Part shown: positions 6,555 to 13,333 of the stretch, one piece after another
How positions within the stretch are numbered: position 1 is the stretch's first letter
Layout: each line of letters opens with the position of its first letter
Assembly (NCBI GenBank): GCA_041687015.1
Contig: JAWLCT010000060.1
Span: 1 to 14,209, forward strand
From: JALOAT01 sp041687015
Lineage (GTDB): Bacteria > Pseudomonadota > Gammaproteobacteria > Thiohalomonadales > Thiohalomonadaceae
Direction: 5' to 3'
Length of the DNA: 14,209 bases
Position numbers and translations under genes: made by a program
Notes under the pieces: generated by a model
What the model was told of the DNA's origin: nothing
Databases searched by the model: none
The model's input: only the letters and a program-made list of their open reading frames with translations

Positions 6555-7175
6555 CTATTCAAACGGGCTGGGATCGCCCAGGCCCCGGCGCAGAATCACG
6601 GGGCTGCCGTCCTCGAAGGCCACCATGGTGGTGACCTCCAGGCCGCCGTAGCCACCGTCGATGATGAGGTCGACCTCATGGTCCAGCCGGTCACGGATCT
6701 CGTACGGATCGGTCTCCGCATGGGGTTCCCCGGGCAGGATCAGGGTGGTGCTCATCATGGGCTCACCCAGGGCGTCCAGCAGGGCGCGGGCGATGGGATT
6801 GCCCGGTACGCGGATGCCGATGGTCTTGCGCTTGGGTTGCATGAGCCGGCGCGGCACCTCGCGGGTGGCCGGCAGGATGAAGGTGTAAGGACCCGGGGTG
6901 GACGCCTTGAGCAGGCGGTAGGCCGAGTTGTCCACCTTGGCGTAGGTGGCGATTTCCGACAGGTCGCGACACACCAGCGTGAAATGGTGGCGCTCGTCCA
7001 GGCGGCGAATCCGGCAGATACGCTCCAAGGCCTCCTTCTCACCGATGCCGCAGCCGAGCGCGTAGCCCGAGTCGGTCGGATAGACGATCACCCCGCCCGC
7101 ACGCACCACCTCCACGGCCTGGAGGATCAGCCGCGGCTGCGGGTTTTCCGGATGGATCTGGACGAAACGGCTCAT
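6555..7175 (-). CDS. yciO: YciO, Sua5/YrdC-family threonylcarbamoyl-AMP synthase-like protein
   Basis: The 206-residue protein closely follows E. coli YciO in length and along its whole sequence, from the start MSRFVQIHPENPQPRLI. It has the YrdC fold that in TsaC/Sua5 makes threonylcarbamoyl-AMP for the t6A modification of tRNA. For YciO itself the cellular role is less settled and its activity is reported as weak, so it may have a different job. Visible motifs are VYPTDSGYALGC (31-42), TPGPYTFIL (93-101) and KRKTIGIRVP (115-124). The Sua5 C-terminal domain is absent. The ATG at 7173-7175 overlaps the stop of the PHP gene as ATGA, so the two are probably translated together; the same pair is adjacent in E. 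coli (yciV-yciO). The longer upstream frame overlaps the PHP gene and is not used. Confidence 0.93.
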   Translation of the reverse strand: MSRFVQIHPENPQPRLILQAVEVVRAGGVIVYPTDSGYALGCGIGEKEALERICRIRRLDERHHFTLVCRDLSEIATYAKVDNSAYRLLKASTPGPYTFILPATREVPRRLMQPKRKTIGIRVPGNPIARALLDALGEPMMSTTLILPGEPHAETDPYEIRDRLDHEVDLIIDGGYGGLEVTTMVAFEDGSPVILRRGLGDPSPFE

Positions 7176-8056
7176 AGGCGGGCAGGCACGCGTTCGGGGG
7201 ACTCGGCGGCGGAAACGGGCTGACGCAGCCAGGCATCGCTTTCCCACACGGGCGGACAGCCGACCGGAAGTTCCGGGAGCCGTCCCAATGCCACCCAGGG
7301 GTTCTCCGGCCCGTGGAAGTCGGACCCGGCGGAGGCCAGCATCCCGGTGCGCCGCACATGGGCGGCCATGGCCTCGTTGTCCTCGCGACTGTGGCTGCCG
7401 GAAACCACTTCCATGGCCTCGCCCCCGCAGTCCATGAACTCGGCAATCAGCCGGCGCAGCTTGGTCCCCGAGAGATCATAGCGCGCCGGATGAGCGATCA
7501 CCGCGACCCCACCGGCGCTGCGAATCCAGCCCACCGCCTCCTCCAGGCCCGCCCACTCACCCGGCACGTGGCCCGGCTTGTTGCGGCGCAAAAAATGCTG
7601 GAACACGGCGCGCGTATCGCGGCCGAAGCCTTGGGAGACGAGGTAATGGGCGAAATGGGTGCGGCTCACGATGCGCCCGCGGGCCAGGGCCCTGGCTCCG
7701 GCATGGGCATCGCGCACGCCGTGTTTGGCCAGGCGCCGCCCGATCTCCTCGGCGCGCCAGTTGCGATAGGCGCGCAGGCGTTCCAACCCCTCGTCGAGCA
7801 TCGGGTGTTCCGGGTCGATGTTCAGGCCCACCACATGGATGGTCATGCGTTCCCAGGTCACCGATACCTCCACGCCGGGCACCAGCCGGATCCCCAATTC
7901 ATCGGCAGCCTGCGCCGCCTCGGCGATACCCGCCGTCTCGTCGTGGTCGGTGAGTGCGAGCACCTGGACGCCGGCGCCGGCGGCAAGCGTCACCAGCTCG
8001 CGGGGCGTGAGGGTGCCGTCGGAGGCCAGGGAATGGGAGTGGAGGTCATGAATCAT
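7172..8056 (-). CDS. rnm: PHP-domain phosphoesterase, RNase AM (YciV/TrpH) type
   Basis: The 294-residue protein is a metal-dependent PHP phosphoesterase. The E. coli relative YciV (TrpH, now RNase AM) is a 5'-3' exonuclease that trims 5' ends of rRNA and degrades short oligonucleotides. The metal ligands are visible: H6 and H8 in DLHSHS, D13, H38 in LTDHDE, E63, H74 in IHVVGLNID, H189 in IAHPARY, and D246 with H248 in SDFHG. The insertion domain with RIVSRTHFAHYLV (128-140) is typical of this subgroup. The start MIHDLHSH (ATG at 8054-8056) fits the family. The frame is open about 170 codons further upstream, but that runs into repeat DNA and is rejected. No strong ribosome-binding site is seen. 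Nearest alternative: another PHP subfamily such as HisK-like enzymes, which is less likely next to yciO. Confidence 0.9.
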   Translation of the reverse strand: MIHDLHSHSLASDGTLTPRELVTLAAGAGVQVLALTDHDETAGIAEAAQAADELGIRLVPGVEVSVTWERMTIHVVGLNIDPEHPMLDEGLERLRAYRNWRAEEIGRRLAKHGVRDAHAGARALARGRIVSRTHFAHYLVSQGFGRDTRAVFQHFLRRNKPGHVPGEWAGLEEAVGWIRSAGGVAVIAHPARYDLSGTKLRRLIAEFMDCGGEAMEVVSGSHSREDNEAMAAHVRRTGMLASAGSDFHGPENPWVALGRLPELPVGCPPVWESDAWLRQPVSAAESPERVPARL

Positions 8057-8154
8057 GGCGGCGCATTGTAGCCCGGAATACGGGGATGTTTTGCGTTGAT
8101 GTTTCGGTGGTGAGGGTTTCATGGACCTGGACAGCGACAGGCGATCGTTTGGGC

Positions 8155-8174
8155 GGGATTCTGTTCCCCTGCGC
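8155..8174 (-). repeat. inverted copy of the GGGGGACGGAATCCC repeat
   Basis: Read on the minus strand, these 20 bases match 8873-8892 at 18 of 20 positions. This places the same motif, in opposite orientations, outside both ends of the 8222-8874 element. On the left, 47 bases lie between this motif and the element's inverted end; on the right, the two are directly adjacent. Confidence 0.7.
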
Positions 8175-8221
8175 TGGGTGCTTTTTTGCGGAGTCGCGTA
8201 GCTCGGGTGGAAGGGCCGTAC

Positions 8222-8874
8222 GCCGGGTAACTTTTCTTTGCGCGGCCAAAGAAAAGTCCCCAAAAGAAGGGTGGCCCGGCGCGCGAGAGCAAAGCGGCTT
8301 TGACGGAGACGGGCCAGTGGCCGCGGTTGGAGTAGCAAAACCGGGCCACCTGGTGTCCGCTCCCGCACCTGGCCTGTCGGCCCCGCGTCGCGGCCCCCCC
8401 TCCAACGGTCCCCTGCGCTCCTCACAGCGGCACATCCCTGTACCGCTGCCCTTCCGGCGCCTTCGGCGTGCCGATCGGCAATCCTGCCGATTGGTCGCCG
8501 AATCGGGAGTCTGCATACGGGTCCCAAGAATCCGTTCGATGTCGTGGGCATCGAAGAGGCAGCGCAGAGCGTCAAACCTGGGGCGGTGTTCTCTTCTTTC
8601 TTGCTTTTTTCTTGGGCGCGCAGCGCCTTCCAGAGCGAGCGTCAGCGAGCGGTCTTCGGGTCCCGTATGGCTTCGCCGAGCAACGCAGCCCAAGGCGGAA
8701 ATGGCCCGAAGGGGACGCGCCAGGGATGGCGTGTCGTCTGCATGCGGGGCAGGATGCCCCGTATGCAGACCCCGCCTTGGGCGAGTAGCGGAGGGAACCC
8801 CGAAGGGGCGAGCCATCCGGGCGGCCTTTCTTTTGGTGACTTTTCTTTGGCCGCGCAAAGAAAAGTTACCCGGC
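8222..8874. mobile_element. non-coding repeat unit with about 50-bp terminal inverted repeats (MITE-like)
   Basis: The arms 8222-8270 and 8825-8874 are inverted copies that differ by one substitution and one single-base gap. Each arm contains its own palindrome ACTTTTCTTTG-6 bases-CAAAGAAAAGT (8230-8257 and 8839-8866). About 550 bases of GC-rich DNA lie between them, without a convincing gene. From memory, similar sequences are dispersed in Xanthomonas, Pseudomonas and other gammaproteobacteria, where they generate spurious proteins containing segments like FSLAAQRKVTRR. No target duplication is obvious at the ends. Whether it moves on its own is unknown, so the mobile-element label is an inference from its structure. 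Confidence 0.6.
8736..8770. repeat. strong hairpin inside the repeat unit
   Basis: GTCTGCATGCGGGGCA (8736-8751) and TGCCCCGTATGCAGAC (8755-8770) pair over 16 positions with a single G-T-type mismatch around a GGA loop. It is flanked by a second inverted pair (GCCCAAGGCGG near 8688, CCGCCTTGGGC near 8771). The motif GTCTGCATACGGG also occurs once more at about 8509. There is no adjoining T-tract. Confidence 0.7.
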
Positions 8875-8913
8875 GCAGGGGGACGGAATCCCCCGTCTAA
8901 ATAATCTTCGGGC
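8875..8913 (+). repeat. 39-bp direct repeat, copy 1
   Basis: The 39 bases match 8982-9020 at most positions with a period of 107 bases. The core GGGGGA-CGGAA-TCCCCC (8878-8894) is a perfect 6-bp hairpin with a CGGAA loop. The shared tail is AATCTTCGGGC or ATCTTCGGGC. It is directly adjacent to the right end of the MITE-like unit. Confidence 0.7.
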
Positions 8914-8981
8914 GAAGCCCTTCCTCAGATAACCCAGCCCAAACAGCACTGCAGGGCCCGGCGCGCAGAACAGTCCCCCGG

Positions 8982-9020
8982 GTAGGGGGACGGAATTCCC
9001 CGTCCAAATGATCTTCGGGC
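8982..9020 (+). repeat. 39-bp direct repeat, copy 2
   Basis: This is the second copy of the 39-base repeat. The hairpin core is slightly changed (GGGGACGGAATTCCCC), and the tail is CCAAATGATCTTCGGGC. Two copies with a 68-base non-repeated spacer are not a CRISPR array. Confidence 0.7.
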
Positions 9021-9175
9021 ACAGACCATCCTTGGAAAGCGAGGTCCAATGAGACGGCAACCCCCGATATACGAGTTCATCCAACCACCAGGCAAAGCAA
9101 GATCGCAGCGCCCCCTCAGCCCACAAACGCTACGGTATGTTAGAGTGCCCAGCGCGCGAGAATGCATTTAAAACC

Positions 9176-9754
9176 ATGAAACTTCTGTTCGATTTCTTCC
9201 CCATCCTGCTGTTCTTCATCGCCTACAAGGTTTGGGGCATCTATGCCGCCACCGCCGTGGCCATCGCCGCATCCATCGTACAGGTCGGCGTGCACTGGTG
9301 GCGCCACCGCCGCGTGGAGAACATGCACCTGGTCACCCTGGCCCTGGTGGTGGTGCTCGGCGGGGCCACGCTGCTGCTGCAGGACAACCGCTTCATCATG
9401 TGGAAACCCACCCTGGTGAATTGGCTGTTTGCCGTCGCCTTTCTGGGCAGCCAGTTCATCGGCGAGAAGAATCTGGTGCAGCGCATGATGGGCGGGCAGG
9501 TTGACTTGCCGCTGTGGGTCTGGAAACGGCTCAATTGGAGCTGGGTGATCTTCTTCGCGCTGCTCGGCGCAGCCAACCTGTACGTGGCCTTCTATTACGC
9601 CCCCGAACGGGCCGCCGCCGAGCGTGAAGCCGTTTGGGTGAATTTCAAGCTGTTCGGCATGATGGGGCTGACCTTCGCCTTCGTCATCGCCCAGGCCTTC
9701 TATCTGGCCCGCCACGTCCGCGACGAAGACAAACAACAACAGGAAACCGATTGA
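9176..9754 (+). CDS. yciB: YciB/IspZ septation-associated inner-membrane protein
   Basis: The 192-residue protein is YciB (formerly IspZ), an inner-membrane protein with about five transmembrane helices, linked to cell-envelope synthesis and septation. The family start MKLLFDFFPILLFFIAYK is clear. Other family segments are FIMWKPTLVNWLFAVAFLGS, the FIGEKNLVQRMMG loop and WKRLNWSWVIFF. The C-terminus ends in a charged tail (RDEDKQQQETD). An in-frame ATG at 9137 would add 13 residues without family similarity, so 9176 is preferred, although neither start has a strong ribosome-binding site. The stop overlaps the ATG of yciI (TGATG), so it is the first gene of an operon with yciI, bolA and a parvulin. 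Repeat DNA lies upstream. Confidence 0.94.
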   Translation: MKLLFDFFPILLFFIAYKVWGIYAATAVAIAASIVQVGVHWWRHRRVENMHLVTLALVVVLGGATLLLQDNRFIMWKPTLVNWLFAVAFLGSQFIGEKNLVQRMMGGQVDLPLWVWKRLNWSWVIFFALLGAANLYVAFYYAPERAAAEREAVWVNFKLFGMMGLTFAFVIAQAFYLARHVRDEDKQQQETD

Positions 9755-10053
9755 TGCTGTACGCCGTCATCGCCCGCGACCAGGCGGGTAGTCTGGAGCG
9801 TCGTCTTGCCGCGCGCCCCGAGCATCTCCAACGCCTCAATGCCCTGAAGGACGAGGGCCGTCTGGTGCTGGCCGGTCCGCATCCCGCCATTGACAGCGAG
9901 GACCCGGGTCCGGCCGGGTTCTCCGGCAGCCTGGTGGTGGCCGAGTTCCCCTCCCTGGAGGAGGCCCGCGCCTGGGCCGACGCCGACCCTTACGTGGCGG
10001 CCGGCGTCTATGCTGAGGTGATCGTAAAACCCTTCCGCAAGGTATTGCCCTGA
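9754..10053 (+). CDS. yciI: YciI-like protein (YCII family)
   Basis: The 99-residue protein has the ferredoxin-like YCII fold. It starts MLYAVIARDQ and carries the conserved His of RPEHL (H24) and Asp of DADPYV (D78), the pair proposed as an active site in this family. E. coli YciI is of similar size. Its reaction is not established. The ATG uses the last base of the yciB stop codon, and its own stop overlaps the bolA ATG in the same way, so translation of the three genes is tightly linked. An open frame extends about 40 codons upstream within yciB but does not match the family. Confidence 0.92.
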   Translation: MLYAVIARDQAGSLERRLAARPEHLQRLNALKDEGRLVLAGPHPAIDSEDPGPAGFSGSLVVAEFPSLEEARAWADADPYVAAGVYAEVIVKPFRKVLP

Positions 10054-10328
10054 TGACACCCGAACAACGCCCTGCCGCCATTCGCGACAAACTCATGAGC
10101 GTGTTCGCACCCAGTGAGATCGATGTGATCGACGACAGCCATAAGCATGCGGGCCATGCCAGCGCCGGCGGCGCCGGTCACTTCACCGTACATCTGGTTT
10201 CCGACGTGTTCAGTGGCAAGAACACCGTCGAGCGCCACCGCATGGTCTATGCAGCGCTCGCGGAGTTCATGCCCGAGCACATCCACGCGCTCAGCATCCG
10301 CGCGAGCGCCCCTGCCGAACAGGCCTGA
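10053..10328 (+). CDS. bolA: BolA-family protein
   Basis: The 91-residue protein is of the BolA family, small proteins that bind monothiol glutaredoxins with a shared [2Fe-2S] cluster; E. coli BolA also affects cell shape and biofilm genes. The core has VIDDSHKHAGHA (25-36), the motif FSGKNTVERHRMVY (53-66) with H62, and the C-terminal conserved His of HIHALSI (H78). The HKHAGH segment favours BolA itself over the shorter YrbA/IbaG type. The start ATG overlaps the yciI stop as TGATG. The gene ends 21 bases before the parvulin gene, within the same operon. Confidence 0.93.
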   Translation: MTPEQRPAAIRDKLMSVFAPSEIDVIDDSHKHAGHASAGGAGHFTVHLVSDVFSGKNTVERHRMVYAALAEFMPEHIHALSIRASAPAEQA

Positions 10329-10337
10329 GGCCTGCAC

Positions 10338-10343
10338 AAGGAG
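10338..10343 (+). promoter_or_regulatory. ribosome-binding site of the parvulin gene
   Basis: AAGGAG lies 6 bases before the ATG at 10350. It decides the start: a TTG one codon earlier (10347) is in frame, but the spacing and the signal peptide favour the ATG. Confidence 0.75.
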
Positions 10344-10349
10344 AAGTTG

Positions 10350-11117
10350 ATGAAAAACAAGGTCGGCGGTGCCATCCTGCTGCTTTTGTCCCCTGCCATT
10401 TTCGCCGCCGATGCGGACGTGGTCGCCACTGTGGACGGCAAACCCGTCACCGAGGCCGATGTGGAGCGCTATCGGGCCGAACGGCCGGGTGCCCCCAAGG
10501 AGCAGTTGGTGGAGGAGTTGGTGGCACGCGAGCTCATCTACCAGGATGCGTTGCGTCGCGGGCTCGACAAAGACGCGGCCGTGAAGCAGGAAATTGCGGA
10601 GATGCGCGAGCGTGTCCTGATGGCCGCGGCAGTGCGTCAGGCGCTGGAGCAGAATCCGGTCACCGAGGACGAGCTCAAGGCCGAATACGACAAGCTCAAA
10701 GGGGAGCTCGCCCGCGAGGAATACAAGGCGCGCCACATCCTGGTGGCGGACGAGGCGCAGGCCAAGGAAATCATCGCGCAGCTTAAGAAAGGCTCCGATT
10801 TCGCCGAACTGGCCCGCCAGCATTCCACCGGCCCGACCGGCAAGTCCGGCGGCGACCTGGGCTGGTTCGCGGCCGAACAGATGGTGCCGCCCTTCGCCGA
10901 GGCGGTACGCAAACTGAAGAAGGGCAGCTACACCACCAGCCCGGTAAAAACCCAATACGGCTGGCATGTTATCCAGCTGGAAGACACGCGCACTGTGCCG
11001 GCGCCTGCCTTTGCCGAAGTGAAGGAAAGACTGGCCGCGGCCCTGCAACAACGCCGCATTGCGGAATACATCGAAAATCTCAAAAAGACCGCCAAGGTGG
11101 ATCTCGCCAAGCCTTGA
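10350..11117 (+). CDS. exported parvulin-type peptidyl-prolyl cis-trans isomerase
   Basis: The 255-residue protein is a periplasmic SurA/PpiD/PrsA-like foldase. A signal peptide is visible at residues 1-20 (basic MKNK, hydrophobic GAILLLLSPAIFA, then AD). A helical chaperone-type domain follows (about 22-120, with VATVDGKPVTEADV and LVEELVARELIYQDALRRG). The parvulin domain covers about 125-213, with ARHILVADEAQAKEI, GSDFAELARQHSTGP, SGGDLGWF and YGWHVIQLED. A single rotamase domain distinguishes it from SurA, which has two. It could be membrane-anchored only if the signal is uncleaved. The start is chosen from the AAGGAG site. It is the last gene of the yciB operon; 118 bases separate it from the chemotaxis receptor gene. 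Confidence 0.93.
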   Translation: MKNKVGGAILLLLSPAIFAADADVVATVDGKPVTEADVERYRAERPGAPKEQLVEELVARELIYQDALRRGLDKDAAVKQEIAEMRERVLMAAAVRQALEQNPVTEDELKAEYDKLKGELAREEYKARHILVADEAQAKEIIAQLKKGSDFAELARQHSTGPTGKSGGDLGWFAAEQMVPPFAEAVRKLKKGSYTTSPVKTQYGWHVIQLEDTRTVPAPAFAEVKERLAAALQQRRIAEYIENLKKTAKVDLAKP

Positions 11118-11193
11118 TCCCGCTGCAACTATCCCGCAGACTCCGCCGCCGTTAAGGTTTTCCCTTAGTCGGACGAAAAAGAAGAACGAGGTA

Positions 11194-11213
11194 GCCGTCC
11201 CGGCCGGGACGGC
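11194..11213. repeat. perfect 20-bp palindrome before the chemotaxis receptor gene
   Basis: GCCGTCCCGGCCGGGACGGC is fully self-complementary and could form an 8-bp stem with a GGCC loop. It lies 22 bases before the receptor ATG. It might be a binding site for a dimeric regulator or an mRNA structure near the ribosome-binding site. No T-tract follows, so a terminator is unlikely. Confidence 0.6.
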
Positions 11214-11235
11214 GCCACCAAGCGGAGAAAGAGAG

Positions 11236-13143
11236 ATGTTGCAGAACATCACTATCGGACGCCGTATCGGCCTGGGAACGATCCTGGTGCTGGTTTTGGC
11301 ACTGGGCGTCATCACCCCGACCGTCCTGAGCAAAATAGACGGGATCGTGGCCGAGGCTGAAAAAGAGGCCCTCACCCGTCACTACAAGACCCTGATTGCC
11401 GAAATCGACAACCAGGGGAAAATGGCCGAAACCATGGCCATGTTGGTTTCGCAGATCCCGGACATCCAGTATGCGATGGCCACGGAGGATCGCGACCGGC
11501 TCAGGGAACAGTTGCTGCCCGCGTTCGAAATCCTGAAGAAAAACTACGCAGTCAATCAATTCCAGTTTCACACCCCCCCCGCCACCTCCATGTTCCGCGT
11601 GCACATGCCGAAGAAATGGGGTGACGACCTTTCCGGTTTCCGCCACACCGTGGTACAGACCAACAACGACCGCGCGACGGTGTTCGGCCTCGAAAAGGGT
11701 GTGGCCGGTCTTGGCATTCGCGGCGTGGTACCCATGTACCACGACGGCAAGCATCTGGGTTCGGTGGAATTCGGCATGTCCTTCGGCCAACCGTTCTTCG
11801 ATGCCTTCAAGGCCAGTTACGGCGTCGAAGTGGCCCTGCGCACTGCGGAGAACAGCGGCTTCAAGTCCTTCGCCAGCACCATGGGCGAGAGTCTGCTCAC
11901 CGCTGAAGACATGAGCGCGGCCATGGGCGGTAAAGAAGTCATCCGGCGTGTCGAACTCGACGGTAGCCCCGTGGCCCTCTATGCCGGCGCCGTGAAGGAC
12001 TATGCGGGCAAGTCCATCGGCGTGGTCGAAGTGGCCATGGACCGCAGCTATTTCGTCGGTGCCATGGCGGATGCGCGCAACACCACCCTGGCCATCGGCG
12101 CCGTCGCCCTTGCCATCGGCGTGCTGCTTGCGTGGCTGATTTCGCGCACCATCACCCGTCCGCTGTGTGAAGCAGCCCTCACCATGGAAGACATCGCCGA
12201 GGGTGAAGGCGATCTCACCCGCCGCCTCGACGCCAACGGGCGCAACGAGCTGGCGCGCCTGGCCTCGGCGTTCAACCGCTTCACCGAGAAGATCCAGACC
12301 CTGGTGCGGGAAGTGGCCAATGCGACGTCACAGCTTCATGGTGCGTCGAACAGCATGAACAGCATCACCGATGAGACCAACCGCGGTATTCGCGAACAGC
12401 AGTCGGAAACCGACCAGGTGGCCACTGCCGTCAACGAAATGGCAGCGACGGTCCAGGAAGTCGCGCGCAGCGCCACCAGCGCCGCCGAAGCCGCCACCAC
12501 AGCGGATCGCGAGGCCGACCAGGGCCACGAAGTGGTCAGCGACACCATCAAGGTGATTACCGCGCTCGCCAGTGAGGTCGAGCAGGCAGCGGCCTCCATG
12601 CAACGCCTGGAAGCGGACAGCCGCGACATCGGCACGGTGCTGGACGTCATCCGCGGCATTGCCGAGCAAACCAACCTGCTCGCCCTGAACGCAGCCATCG
12701 AGGCCGCCCGCGCGGGCGAACAGGGCCGCGGTTTCGCCGTGGTCGCCGACGAGGTGCGCGTGCTGGCGCAACGCACCCAGCAGTCGACCCAGGAAATCGA
12801 ATCCATGATCGACAAGCTGCAACAGGCTGCCAAGGACATGGCCCACGTCATGGAAAACGGCCGCGTGAAGGCGCAGGAAACCGTCAGCCAGGCGCAGCAT
12901 GCCGGCACGGCGCTGGATTCTATCGCCAAGGCGGTGAGTGTGATCTCCGATATGAACGTGCAGATCGCCAGTGCCGTCGAGGAACAGAGCGCAGTGGCCG
13001 AAGAGATCAACAAGAACATCGCGAACATCAGCCACATCGCCGAAATGTCCGCGGAAGGCGCACACCAGACCTCATCCGCCAGCAACGAGATCCGCCGTCT
13101 CGCCACTGAGCTGGACAACCTGGTCGGCCGTTTCAAGGTCTGA
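11236..13143 (+). CDS. methyl-accepting chemotaxis protein with periplasmic dCache_3-like sensor
   Basis: The 635-residue receptor relays a periplasmic signal to the CheA/CheW array. TM1 is at about 11-31 and TM2 at about 285-303. The periplasmic part (32-284) has FQFHTPPATSMFRVHMPKKW (109-128), GDDLSGFR and GVVPMYHDGKHLGSVEFGM, which resembles the double-Cache type 3 sensor fold. HAMP is at about 304-357. The signalling domain runs from about 370 to 630, with the highly conserved tip IRGIAEQTNLLALNAAIEAA (472-491) and GRGFAVVADEVRVLAQRT (497-514). There is no C-terminal pentapeptide for CheR/CheB; the chain ends VGRFKV. The ATG at 11236 has a purine-rich site (GGAGAAAGAGAG). The frame is open upstream to 11059, but that part overlaps the parvulin gene and lies before TM1. 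The ligand is unknown; no other chemotaxis gene is in the window. Confidence 0.94.
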   Translation: MLQNITIGRRIGLGTILVLVLALGVITPTVLSKIDGIVAEAEKEALTRHYKTLIAEIDNQGKMAETMAMLVSQIPDIQYAMATEDRDRLREQLLPAFEILKKNYAVNQFQFHTPPATSMFRVHMPKKWGDDLSGFRHTVVQTNNDRATVFGLEKGVAGLGIRGVVPMYHDGKHLGSVEFGMSFGQPFFDAFKASYGVEVALRTAENSGFKSFASTMGESLLTAEDMSAAMGGKEVIRRVELDGSPVALYAGAVKDYAGKSIGVVEVAMDRSYFVGAMADARNTTLAIGAVALAIGVLLAWLISRTITRPLCEAALTMEDIAEGEGDLTRRLDANGRNELARLASAFNRFTEKIQTLVREVANATSQLHGASNSMNSITDETNRGIREQQSETDQVATAVNEMAATVQEVARSATSAAEAATTADREADQGHEVVSDTIKVITALASEVEQAAASMQRLEADSRDIGTVLDVIRGIAEQTNLLALNAAIEAARAGEQGRGFAVVADEVRVLAQRTQQSTQEIESMIDKLQQAAKDMAHVMENGRVKAQETVSQAQHAGTALDSIAKAVSVISDMNVQIASAVEEQSAVAEEINKNIANISHIAEMSAEGAHQTSSASNEIRRLATELDNLVGRFKV

Positions 13144-13152
13144 TCGTCAGCC

Positions 13153-13183
13153 CCACACGTGCGTCGCAACGGCGCACGTGTGG
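13153..13183. terminator. strong hairpin after the chemotaxis receptor gene
   Basis: The arms 13153-13163 and 13173-13183 are perfectly complementary over 11 bp (CCACACGTGCG) around a 9-base loop, starting 10 bases after the TGA. Position and stability suggest a transcription end, but no T-tract follows, so it is either Rho-assisted or a mRNA-stabilising structure. The IS element begins 18 bases after it. Confidence 0.6.
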
Positions 13184-13267
13184 ACCAATGGGGTCAGAGT
13201 CTGAGGGATCCCCACGAATCATCGAGTAAATTCAGCCGCTTATCTAATGTTGGCGACAAAAAGAAGA

Positions 13268-13333
13268 CATGCATGGTGCTTTTTTGATCTCATAGCGGTT
13301 ACCACACCAAACAATGAGAACACACCATGCATG
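13268..13333 (+). promoter_or_regulatory. inverted repeat covering the transposase start codon
   Basis: CATGCATGGTG (13268-13278) and CACCATGCATG (13323-13333) are perfect 11-bp complements, and the second arm contains the ATG at 13327. A further 6-bp pair (13288-13293 with 13314-13319) and two isolated pairs extend the stem inward. In an RNA that enters from outside the element, both arms are present and the start codon and its weak GAGA site would be paired. In an RNA that starts between the arms it would be free. Confidence 0.6.

Larger units (their letters stand above)
8057..9175. other. 1.1-kb repeat-rich divergent intergenic region
   Basis: This region separates the minus-strand PHP gene from the plus-strand yciB operon and must carry both promoters. 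Long open frames occur on both strands (about 8046-8858 minus and 8086-8904 plus), but they mirror each other through inverted repeats and give low-complexity Arg/Ala/Pro/Gly-rich products, so I do not call them genes. The region is filled by the 8222-8874 element, the GGGGGACGGAAT-type repeats and a hairpin at 8736-8770. From 9021 to 9175 I see no clear promoter hexamers beyond a weak TATGTT at 9136-9141. Confidence 0.7.

Noticed and set aside
8046..8904. Two long opposite-strand open frames of about 270 codons across the repeat unit
   Set aside because: They mirror each other through the inverted repeats, have low-complexity Arg/Ala/Pro/Gly-rich products and no ribosome-binding site. Sequences of this kind are a familiar source of spurious proteins.
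11129..11155. Sigma-28 (flagellar) promoter before the chemotaxis receptor gene
   Set aside because: GCCGTTAA at 11148-11155 resembles the -10 GCCGATAA, but the bases at the -35 spacing (CTATCCCG) do not resemble TAAAGTTT.
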